In this document: positions 38,746 to 47,573 of the stretch, piece after piece
Numbering within the stretch: position 1 is the stretch's first letter
Layout of the letters: each line of letters starts with the position of its first letter
From: Pachysolen tannophilus NRRL Y-2460
Taxonomy: Eukaryota; Ascomycota; Pichiomycetes; Alaninales; Pachysolenaceae
Direction: 5' to 3'
Length of the DNA stretch: 64,000 nucleotides
NCBI GenBank assembly: GCA_001661245.1
Contig: KV454015.1
Coordinates: 926,145-990,144, forward strand
Program-made: the position numbers and the translations under genes
Notes under the pieces: generated by a model
Database searches by the model: none
Seen by the model: only the letters and a program-made list of their open reading frames with translations
What the model was told of the DNA's origin: nothing

Positions 38746-38987
38746 ATAAACATTGTAATAATCATAGTAATAAACATAGTCGTGTATATAAAATACAAAG
38801 AAACCCAATTTTTCATGGACAAAAATTTTTTTTTTTTTTTTTTTTTGCTTCTTTTTATTACCAATTTATTTGTTCAACAAAAATTTAATATAAATTTCTA
38901 ACCTTTTTTTATTTCTAAAACCAATAATTATAATAATAATAAAACAATAGTGTTTATTTTTTTTTGAGGTTGTGAAAAGTTTGAAAT

Positions 38988-39539
38988 ATGAATAGATTAA
39001 TAGGATTTCGTCCTTCTTGTGTAAGCTTGCTGCTTAGGTCGTGTGGGTCACCTGCGAAGAAGACTTTTTGTACTCCAATATTGCATCCATCATTTTCACG
39101 TTCATTTATACCTTCATTGACCAAATACCAAGAACAACAATTACAACAACTGCAGAAAGAATCGTGTAGTGAAATACTACCGAAATTTGATTTATCTCCT
39201 TTAAAATTTGAACAGGACTTGTACGTTACACTCAGAATCCATAATCGTCCATATTTGGTAACATTAGGTGATAAAGTTGTGCTTCCTTTTAAATTAAAAC
39301 ACGCAGAAATTGGAGATGTTTTAAAATTTAATGATGTAACATCTATTGGTTCAAGAAATTATACAGTCACTGGAGATCCAATAGATCCATCTTTATTCTC
39401 AATAAAAGCAGTTGTTATTGAAAAGACAAAAAATCCAATGTATACTAAGGAAATTACAAAAAGAAGACAACGTCATGTTCGTCATGTTAATGTCAAACAT
39501 GATATCACAATATTAAGGATCTCAGAATTGAGCATCTAA
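38988..39539 (+). CDS. MRPL49: Mitochondrial ribosomal protein bL21m
   Basis: A 183-residue large-subunit protein of the mitochondrial ribosome. The N-terminus is basic and Ser/Cys-rich ([20 protein letters not shown]), a targeting presequence. A Gln-rich segment follows, and then the L21 fold from about residue 80: [39 protein letters not shown], and the basic end [22 protein letters not shown]. Bacterial L21 is about 100 residues; the extra is presequence and linker. The start ATG at 38988 is the only reasonable one. Confidence 0.93.
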   Translation: MNRLIGFRPSCVSLLLRSCGSPAKKTFCTPILHPSFSRSFIPSLTKYQEQQLQQLQKESCSEILPKFDLSPLKFEQDLYVTLRIHNRPYLVTLGDKVVLPFKLKHAEIGDVLKFNDVTSIGSRNYTVTGDPIDPSLFSIKAVVIEKTKNPMYTKEITKRRQRHVRHVNVKHDITILRISELSI

Positions 39540-39823
39540 ATATCAAAAATTAAGAAAAAACTATATAGCTAAATTTACTTGTAAATATATTGTATTTGGT
39601 AATTGATTCTAAGTAGTGTAAGAAGTTTAAAAAGTTTCTTGTTAATAATATATTTATTTATATATACATATTTATATATATATGAAGATTGATTACAAGG
39701 AAATACACACCTATTAAGAGAAGAGTTATTTATAAAGGTGTGTTGACTCTTTGTGAAGTACTTTTTGAGGGCACTTTGTAAGGGCGCTTTGTGACTTATA
39801 TCATAATATACCAGTTTGACTGA

Positions 39824-42800
39824 ATGGTTTCGCAGCAGACTTCCAATTCAGGCAGCGCTTTTAATTCTCAAAAGTCTAAAAACAAAAGACAACAAGAGGA
39901 TGAAGAGTATGCAAAGAAAAGTGATATACCCAAATTTTTATACGATGAAATACCCATTAACTTGAACTCTACAGCGTTGAATTCGCAAATCCACAATACT
40001 GCTACACATGATACTCTTTCTTCACCTTATCCATCGATGGAAAGGAGAAGAAAACTTTCTTCAGCTTCATCTCATAAGGGCGGGAACGCAGATGATTCTA
40101 AATTTACAACTACGACTTCACCTACTAAAAAATTTAACTTAACTGTTAATACAAATTTAGATGGGAATGGTAATGGCGGTTCAAGATCTTCTCCAAATTT
40201 CACAAATAATGGTAATAGTCAGAAAAGTTCACCTATCAATCGTTTAATAAATAGTAAGAAAAGTATAGAGAAATTCGATACACTGAATCTTAGCCCTATA
40301 AATGGTGGTAGTTCAAATGGAGGTACCCCAAAATATCCAAAATCTTCACCGATAACTCAAGATCATCAAAGAAACCAACATAGGCATCTTCATGTTCTGT
40401 CATCACAGGATCAGAATCATTATTTAACTCCATTGAAATCGAGCAATAACAACGATTCACAGAAATCTAGTCAATCAAGTCCAAGCTTCCATACTATTCC
40501 TTCAGATATAAGTGCACGCTCTTACCATATTTTAGATCCAAAATCATTTACACACTATACCAGTGATAATAGCGATATGACTCCCTCTCAGGTACCACTT
40601 CCAGAAGTTAGCGATGTATCCATTGTTACAGCTATTAATAGTAGTGCTGAAAATGATTTTTCTTATGAAAAGACAAATAATCTTTCGGGATTGATTGAAA
40701 CATCAACTCCATCATTCGATAATAAACTGAAAACTCAAGAAATAACATACGATGATGATAATGGCGATAATAATAAGTTTTTAGATGTTTTCAATAATCA
40801 TCATAACGCTAACAAGGGATCACTTGGACTTTTAGCATCTCCATTATCTAATATCCCTGTAAATATTCTGAAAAACAAAAATCAATCATCAATTGACCCC
40901 AATACTTCTGAATCACATTCCCCTTCTTTTATGGCACCACCAGTTTCTTCATCTCTCAATTTCACTCCAAGATATATCAGCCCCCAACAATCCCCACTTG
41001 ATACCGCATCAATTCACTCTTCTAACTATATAAACTTTGATGCTAGTATTCCAAACGTACCTCATCATTCTCATAATGATTCTATAACTTCGCAAACTTC
41101 CCTAAACTCAAGAAAGATTAGGATCGGTTCAAAACTGGTGAATTCACCACATTCTAAACAATCATCAATATCTTGGTCAGTTAATATACCAGAAGAATGG
41201 ACATTAGAACGTGTTACTTATTGGTTGACTTTATACGAATTTAACGAAAGTTGGCTTGACGCTTTCAAAAAAAATAACATTATAGGATCAAAGTTTTTAA
41301 ATATGGCAAGTTATGAAAAATTGAGTCATTATTTTAGCCAATTAGACATAAGCGGTCAGTCAACTCCATCTAGATTTATTCATTTACTAAGAAAAACTAT
41401 TGACAGATCTAATTCCGAAGTGGTAATTAGAATGCCCTCACCAAATATAGAAGGTGCAGATGGTCAAATAAAAAATAAAATTGTCAATTCTGATGGATCG
41501 AAAGGTGAAAAAGTTAATGGTTTATATTGGGACAATGGACGAGAAACTCAGTCTGTACACAACAGATCTATTTCTCATAAATCTTCTGATTCCTCCGTGC
41601 TTACTGGCTCTCAAGAGTTGGTTCCTATCACTTCTGCTCCAGTTTTAACATCGAATGATTATAAAAAACTGCCTACAGTTATTTCTGTGCCTATTTCTAA
41701 TAAGTCTTCTTCAAGGGCTGGGAACAATGCTCAAAGGGGGAACTCTCAATCAAGGCCATTCTCAACTATTGAAGGCTCAAATAAGACAACATTCAGTCCT
41801 CCAACTTCTCCAGCTTCATTTTCTCATGGGTTTTTCAGAAAACACATGAAATCAAATTCGTCTGAATCGTCGATTTTAACTTCAATATTTGCAAATAATT
41901 CATCTGCTCACAATTCCTTTAGGAATGGTTCAGATCATGATTTAAAGCTGTCATCACCAATATCGTCATTAAAAACGGAGGTATCTACTACCACCAACAA
42001 CTCACCAGTTACCGAAAGTAATACGAAAAGAGGATTAATTCATAAATTGAGGAAAAAAGTTTCTGATATCACAAATGAACCTTCAAGGAAGAGGTCTTTC
42101 AAACAAGGTACTAGCTCACCAATCAGCCCAGTTTCGACCACAGCAACTTTGTCAAATACTTTAATAGAACCAGCAGGGGCCAACAAAAAGTCACAAAAAA
42201 AGAAGTTAGAAAAAATTGTTACAGCGACTACAGAGGAGTATGCTCGAACAAAGAATAACGTGTTTGAAGAACATAAAAAATCTACAAAGTCGGTTGAAAC
42301 CACGAATAGTAAAGATGAAAACAAAACTTCTCCAATATTAAACAAAAATCCTAACTTTTCGTTGCCTTTGAAAAAGGCTACAACATCAAACGGCGAATCT
42401 AACAAATTGGAAAATTTGAGCCCACTAAAGTTTGTCGTAGAGAGAAGATTTCAACCAAAATCTTTAAAGAGGAATTCGGATTTATTTATCTTAATTACGA
42501 AGGATAATAAGACTTTTGTTCCATGCAATATTGGTTTAATAAATTCTTTATTTGAATTGAAAGCAGAGATCTCAAAAGAATTAAATTTGTCTAACTTGGC
42601 TTCATTTTCAATGCATTTGACAGATTTTGGTTGCGAAGAAGGTGAGCCGTTGGATGATACCACTTTAGAAAAATTGATAGCTTGCTCCTTCTATGGAGGT
42701 TCTTCCAAATTACTAGTAAACTGTGGTTCAAATGTTGTGACAACTAATAACAGAAATAATGATTTATCGTTATCAGTCTCATCAACGAGGTCTTCTATAG

Positions 42801-45307
42801 CTCAATCATACGGTGAGGTATATGGCGACGAAGGAAACAGATATCCTGCTACTCCTCAGTATTTGTTGGATGCTTCCAGGATTAAAGAATCCACGGATTA
42901 TTTAAACTTTAAGGAGATTTTGTCTGATAAGAAAGAAAACGTTCAGCTTAAGATGAAGGATGATCACGGTGAAAATGCCGAAAATGCTCTGGGAGCATCT
43001 ATTTCTAATTCTTCAGTCGGGTCTGGTAGCACCAACTCACGCACCGCTTCGGTTTCTTCGTCTTCTAAGCTGCACATTGCCCCACTTATCACGAAGAACT
43101 CTTCCAATTTTAGAGTTATTCGTAAAGAAAGTGTCGGTGAAATTGATTTTGATAAAAAGCGAGAATCACCTTTTCAAAGAAAAACTAGCTTAATTGCCAA
43201 ACGAAATGCTCCTCCTCCTCCACTCTCAGCTCAAAAATCAGATTCAGATATTGCTATTTCTGATTTAAAAGAAAGGCAACTTTCTTCCAAAAGCTCAACA
43301 TTATCAACAGAGAAAAATGATATTATTAACTCTGATCAATATAGATTATTCACTGGAAGTACGGCAACCTCAACTTTAGTTGCATCTCCTGTCACTGAAA
43401 TTTCTGAAAGCTCTTATCTTTCTCCGTTTACTCCAGGCTCTTCGAATACTTTGATACCACAGCCTTATAGAGGTAATATTTCCTCAGTTTCACGAAAACC
43501 TGTTGGAAGCGAAGAAGAAATGAATACCTTTGAAACCAAAAATTCCGCAAATCAGCTTTCTGCAGTCAACTCTTTATCTAATAAAAACAAAGGATCTAAT
43601 GCGAAATTTTCTAGAAACTCGTATTCTTTGAGACGAAATCCATCAGTCAGATCCGTCACAACCGTTAAAGATAAGTTTAAAGAGAATACGATTTCATTTG
43701 AAGGTGCGCCAGCCTTATCTGATGAAAGTGACGACAGCGATTCCGACGACGGATTATGGGCGAAAGTTCCTTCGAAAGAAAAATCTTCAGAATCAATACA
43801 TGTTGTTCGGCCGCTAGTCAGAGATGAACAGAAAAAATCTCCCAATACTGGTTTACAATTAGAAATTCCCAAATCACCTAATAAGCAAATGACAGTTAGG
43901 CCACCTGCTGAGGTTGTATATGATAATCTTGAACGTTTTTTCCCCAATACTGATCTTGACAAACCAATTCTAGATGTTATGTCGTCACCTCCTGTTTCAC
44001 CTGTTGCAGAGGCATCTCCTACTAATCCCAATCCACCACCGTCTTTATCGTCAAAGAAACAGCAACGTAGTACGGTTCGTCGTCCAGTTATATCAAGAAA
44101 GGTTTCAAGTGCTGATGATGAGTATTTGAAATTACCCGAAGACAATAGAGCTAATATTGGCCGTAATCATAGAATGAAAACGATTCGTGTTGTTGCCCTG
44201 GAGGCTAACGAAGCACGCAAAAGGCTTTCGGAATCTGCAAATGCTAAAAATAAAGGTGGTTTATTAAGGAGAACTAGCACAAAAATGTGGGGCCAAAAAG
44301 TTGTCGAAGTCACTCCGAATCAACTAAAGAGAGGTTACGTTAGTAAATTGAAAAATCACAATGGTGAGTATAAACAGTTTGCCTGGATCAAAGGTGAGTT
44401 AATTGGAAAAGGTACTTTTGGTAAGGTTTTTTTAGCTTTGAATGTCACTACTGGTGAAATGATGGCGGTCAAACAGGTTGAAGTTCCAAAGAATAGTATT
44501 GCTAGTGCTCAGATAACAGAAGTAATTGACGCTTTACATTCGGAGGTTGAAACTATGAAAGATTTAGATCATCTAAATATAGTTCAGTACTTAGGATTTG
44601 AGAAGGTAGATAATATTTACAGTTTATTCCTCGAATACGTTGCTGGTGGTTCTGTTGGTTCATGCATTAGAATGTTCGGCAGATTTGAAGAAAGTCTCAT
44701 TAGGTTTTTAACTGCTCAAGTATTACAAGGTTTGGCATATTTGCATAAACGTGGAATTTTGCATAGGGATTTAAAAGCGGACAATTTGTTATTGGAAATA
44801 GATGGTGTTTGTAAAATTTCCGATTTTGGTATATCTAAGAGAAGTCAAAATATATATGCCAATGACGCAGAGATGTCAATGCAAGGTACCATATTTTGGA
44901 TGGCTCCTGAAGTCATTGATAATGTTGTACATAACAAAAAACAAGGTTACAGTGCTAAAATTGATATTTGGTCATTGGGATGTGTAGTCCTTGAGATGTT
45001 TGCTGGAAGAAGACCCTGGTCAAATGTAGAGGCCATTGGGGCCATATACAAATTGGGAAAAACAAAGTTAGCTCCTCCTATTCCTGAAGATACACTTCCG
45101 TTTGTTTCCAAAGAAGGCAAAGATTTTATCAAGCAGTGTTTTCAGATAGATCCAGAAAAGAGACCAACGGCAAGCCAGTTATTGAAACATCCTTTTTGTG
45201 CTAAAAATCCCGATTTTAAATTTGATGACACTAAATTAGCTAAGAAAATTAAATTCAATGATAAACATAGAGAGCATGCATTGAGACTAGAGGCCAAAAA
45301 GAAATAA
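39824..45307 (+). CDS. BCK1: MAPKKK of the cell-integrity pathway, Bck1
   Basis: An 1827-residue kinase acting between Pkc1 and Mkk1/2-Slt2 in cell-wall stress signalling. A long disordered Ser/Thr/Asn/Pro-rich region carries a SAM-like domain (about residues 455-525, WTLERVTYWLTLYEFNESWL) and a Ras-association-like domain (about 868-968, starting FVVERRFQPKSLKR). A basic region with RKRSF-type sites is a likely Pkc1 target. The kinase domain (about 1523-1795) has the Gly loop GKGTFGKVF, the AVK lysine (MAVKQVE), HRDLKADN, DFG and APE. The C-terminal kinase position and size identify Bck1 rather than Ste11 (about 720) or Ssk2. In-frame CTG codons occur almost only in the disordered part. Confidence 0.95.
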   Translation: MVSQQTSNSGSAFNSQKSKNKRQQEDEEYAKKSDIPKFLYDEIPINLNSTALNSQIHNTATHDTLSSPYPSMERRRKLSSASSHKGGNADDSKFTTTTSPTKKFNLTVNTNLDGNGNGGSRSSPNFTNNGNSQKSSPINRLINSKKSIEKFDTLNLSPINGGSSNGGTPKYPKSSPITQDHQRNQHRHLHVLSSQDQNHYLTPLKSSNNNDSQKSSQSSPSFHTIPSDISARSYHILDPKSFTHYTSDNSDMTPSQVPLPEVSDVSIVTAINSSAENDFSYEKTNNLSGLIETSTPSFDNKLKTQEITYDDDNGDNNKFLDVFNNHHNANKGSLGLLASPLSNIPVNILKNKNQSSIDPNTSESHSPSFMAPPVSSSLNFTPRYISPQQSPLDTASIHSSNYINFDASIPNVPHHSHNDSITSQTSLNSRKIRIGSKLVNSPHSKQSSISWSVNIPEEWTLERVTYWLTLYEFNESWLDAFKKNNIIGSKFLNMASYEKLSHYFSQLDISGQSTPSRFIHLLRKTIDRSNSEVVIRMPSPNIEGADGQIKNKIVNSDGSKGEKVNGLYWDNGRETQSVHNRSISHKSSDSSVLTGSQELVPITSAPVLTSNDYKKLPTVISVPISNKSSSRAGNNAQRGNSQSRPFSTIEGSNKTTFSPPTSPASFSHGFFRKHMKSNSSESSILTSIFANNSSAHNSFRNGSDHDLKLSSPISSLKTEVSTTTNNSPVTESNTKRGLIHKLRKKVSDITNEPSRKRSFKQGTSSPISPVSTTATLSNTLIEPAGANKKSQKKKLEKIVTATTEEYARTKNNVFEEHKKSTKSVETTNSKDENKTSPILNKNPNFSLPLKKATTSNGESNKLENLSPLKFVVERRFQPKSLKRNSDLFILITKDNKTFVPCNIGLINSLFELKAEISKELNLSNLASFSMHLTDFGCEEGEPLDDTTLEKLIACSFYGGSSKLLVNCGSNVVTTNNRNNDLSLSVSSTRSSIAQSYGEVYGDEGNRYPATPQYLLDASRIKESTDYLNFKEILSDKKENVQLKMKDDHGENAENALGASISNSSVGSGSTNSRTASVSSSSKLHIAPLITKNSSNFRVIRKESVGEIDFDKKRESPFQRKTSLIAKRNAPPPPLSAQKSDSDIAISDLKERQLSSKSSTLSTEKNDIINSDQYRLFTGSTATSTLVASPVTEISESSYLSPFTPGSSNTLIPQPYRGNISSVSRKPVGSEEEMNTFETKNSANQLSAVNSLSNKNKGSNAKFSRNSYSLRRNPSVRSVTTVKDKFKENTISFEGAPALSDESDDSDSDDGLWAKVPSKEKSSESIHVVRPLVRDEQKKSPNTGLQLEIPKSPNKQMTVRPPAEVVYDNLERFFPNTDLDKPILDVMSSPPVSPVAEASPTNPNPPPSLSSKKQQRSTVRRPVISRKVSSADDEYLKLPEDNRANIGRNHRMKTIRVVALEANEARKRLSESANAKNKGGLLRRTSTKMWGQKVVEVTPNQLKRGYVSKLKNHNGEYKQFAWIKGELIGKGTFGKVFLALNVTTGEMMAVKQVEVPKNSIASAQITEVIDALHSEVETMKDLDHLNIVQYLGFEKVDNIYSLFLEYVAGGSVGSCIRMFGRFEESLIRFLTAQVLQGLAYLHKRGILHRDLKADNLLLEIDGVCKISDFGISKRSQNIYANDAEMSMQGTIFWMAPEVIDNVVHNKKQGYSAKIDIWSLGCVVLEMFAGRRPWSNVEAIGAIYKLGKTKLAPPIPEDTLPFVSKEGKDFIKQCFQIDPEKRPTASQLLKHPFCAKNPDFKFDDTKLAKKIKFNDKHREHALRLEAKKK

Positions 45308-45477
45308 ATGTTTGTGCAATTGACTTTTATATTTTGTTCTTTCTTTTAGATTTGAAAGTGATAAAGATAGCAATTGGTAATCGTAAAATGGAATTATTGC
45401 GTTTTTCATATCTTAAATTGAGTTGATTTAAACTCATATGCAACTACATTAATTAACAAATTGTATATAAATAGTAT

Positions 45478-47349
45478 CTAGTACAAATTATTAGAATCTC
45501 TATAAGCAGTGACTAAGATATCTTGTTTTTGATTTGATAATGCAAAAGCCTGTCTGTACATATCTAACATTTCATGTAAGACTTGGTTTCTTGAACAAGA
45601 CCCTTCCACAATACCTTTTAACTTCAATTCTAGATTTTTTCTTAAAAATGGTTTTGATAGTGAAATATTATCTAGTCCAATTTGATTAAATCCATCAACC
45701 AATGCCATACCTAAAACAGTCGGTACAAAGTATTTTGTAGTTCCTCTACCAGGTGCTGTTTGTAAATTTACGTAGCTTCTAGCTACTATTTTTTCTATAT
45801 GGTCTGCAATAGTAGCATCGGTACCAATACCATTTGCATCCATCAAGGCGATCAACTCAGCTTCAGTCATATGGGTTGGAGGTGAAGTTTCACCTGATGC
45901 CAATTCAACTTTCGTTATTTTTATTGGTTCATTTGGCTCAAATTTAGGTAACTGCTTTGAAGATTCCCATTTATAATACGGATAGATATCAAGATAATTT
46001 TTTTCTAAAACAACCAAACCAGAAGCTTGAAATAGTTCTATCCCCCATTTGAGTGTTACTGTTGTACTGCTACCTTTTCCGTCATCTGAACAACAGGCTA
46101 GAAAATGACGCACAATATATTCATAAATCTTTTTTTCGTTAGCAGACAAATTTGATCCATCGGAATGCATAATTGGATGAATTGGAGGATGTGCTTTATC
46201 GTCATGATTCCCACTTCTGGGCTGTTTAAACTTATCATTATTTATCAAATCAGAAGCATATGTTCCCCATTGACTATTTTGAGTCTGCTTCGATATTAAA
46301 TCTTTTAAATCCATGGCTTTAGGAAAAGAGTCAGTCTCAGTTCTAGGATAAGAAACATAACCTTGGTTATATAATTTTTCTGCACAATCCAAAACTTGTT
46401 TTGCGCTCATTCTCAAATATTTAGAACAATTTTTTTGTAATTCAACTGTTGTTAATGGTAATGGTCTCCAATTTTTAGTTGGTTTACTTTCTATTTTTGT
46501 AATTATTCCTCTATCATTAGCTTCTAAAAAACTTCTTTCATAAAATAAAACAGCTGTAAGTCTATCAAATATGTGAGGTCGCAACCAACGGAATGTTACT
46601 TTTTGTCCATCTTTCCGAAGATCAAGATCAATATACCAAAATGGTTCACTGATAAAATTTTTAACTCTTTTATATCTATCAACAATAAAACCTAAGGTAG
46701 GGAATTGACAACCCCCATAACTAATTACACCAAAATCTTTATCACACTTGGACTGATACAAATTTGTTAGAAACCTGGTAAAGCTTGCCCCAGTTCTTAA
46801 ATCAAGCTCCATTCTAGTAGCAACTGCAGCAATTGCATTCTGGTCCAATCTTATTGGATTTTTAGCTGCTCTTACAATATGAGTTCTCTCTAAATGAGAA
46901 AATTGTGCTCTTAAAGTATTCTCAAGTGTGATATTACTATTTGAAGTTCTAGCAGCTTTCACAATTTCGTATCCAATATACTCTCCTTCTCTATCACAAT
47001 CTGTCCATATCATCAAATAATTAGCATATCTCAGTTCTTTAGCAATATTATCAGCAATTTTTTTCTCATTATCATCAATTTTTTCAATTGTTGGCGCGTC
47101 AAATAATCTACTAGGGGTACATTTTGCCCACGCATACTGTGCTGCAAAATCAGTCGATGAAAGATGTCCAGTAACACTTGTCATCGTTACCTCAGATAAT
47201 CCTATATCATTACCAAAATTGAATTTGAAATCATAGTTTTTAATATATTTATTATTTGAATTTCGCACCTGTGTAACATTTCCTCCACTTAACGTATGAG
47301 CTACTGATTTTGCAATTGAAGGTTTTTCAGCAACACACAAGACTCTCAT
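45478..47349 (-). CDS. TOP3: DNA topoisomerase III
   Basis: A 623-residue type IA topoisomerase that works with the Sgs1 helicase and Rmi1 to dissolve double Holliday junctions. The N-terminal Toprim domain begins MRVLCVAEKPSIAKSVAHTL and includes the metal-binding DCDREGEYIG (about residues 120-130). The active-site Tyr is in QGYVSYPRTETDSFP (about residue 333). The length is close to S. cerevisiae Top3 (656), and no C-terminal zinc finger is present, as in yeast. By eye I find no in-frame CTG codon in the whole gene. The upstream ACGCGT suggests G1/S expression. It lies directly downstream of SRS2 on the same strand (224 bases). Confidence 0.97.
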   Translation of the reverse strand: MRVLCVAEKPSIAKSVAHTLSGGNVTQVRNSNNKYIKNYDFKFNFGNDIGLSEVTMTSVTGHLSSTDFAAQYAWAKCTPSRLFDAPTIEKIDDNEKKIADNIAKELRYANYLMIWTDCDREGEYIGYEIVKAARTSNSNITLENTLRAQFSHLERTHIVRAAKNPIRLDQNAIAAVATRMELDLRTGASFTRFLTNLYQSKCDKDFGVISYGGCQFPTLGFIVDRYKRVKNFISEPFWYIDLDLRKDGQKVTFRWLRPHIFDRLTAVLFYERSFLEANDRGIITKIESKPTKNWRPLPLTTVELQKNCSKYLRMSAKQVLDCAEKLYNQGYVSYPRTETDSFPKAMDLKDLISKQTQNSQWGTYASDLINNDKFKQPRSGNHDDKAHPPIHPIMHSDGSNLSANEKKIYEYIVRHFLACCSDDGKGSSTTVTLKWGIELFQASGLVVLEKNYLDIYPYYKWESSKQLPKFEPNEPIKITKVELASGETSPPTHMTEAELIALMDANGIGTDATIADHIEKIVARSYVNLQTAPGRGTTKYFVPTVLGMALVDGFNQIGLDNISLSKPFLRKNLELKLKGIVEGSCSRNQVLHEMLDMYRQAFALSNQKQDILVTAYRDSNNLY

Positions 47350-47517
47350 CCTACTTTCACAGAGAAACTCATTCGTTATTATAATAAATTATTCTATTAA
47401 ACTATATCTACGGCTAATATTCGCATCTAAACATCAATCTCTCTATTACTTACTCTACCGCATCATCTCCTATAAAGATAAACAAAACGAAAAGATGAAA
47501 AAATCAAAATTTGGTTG

Positions 47518-47523
47518 ACGCGT
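47518..47523. promoter_or_regulatory. MCB (ACGCGT) element upstream of TOP3
   Basis: A perfect MluI cell-cycle box lies about 170 bases before the TOP3 ATG. MBF (Mbp1-Swi6) binds this in yeasts and drives G1/S expression of DNA metabolism genes. Confidence 0.6.
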
Positions 47524-47573
47524 ACTACTTCATATTTTCCACCATTTGATCTATTTGAAGTTGAAAGATAAGA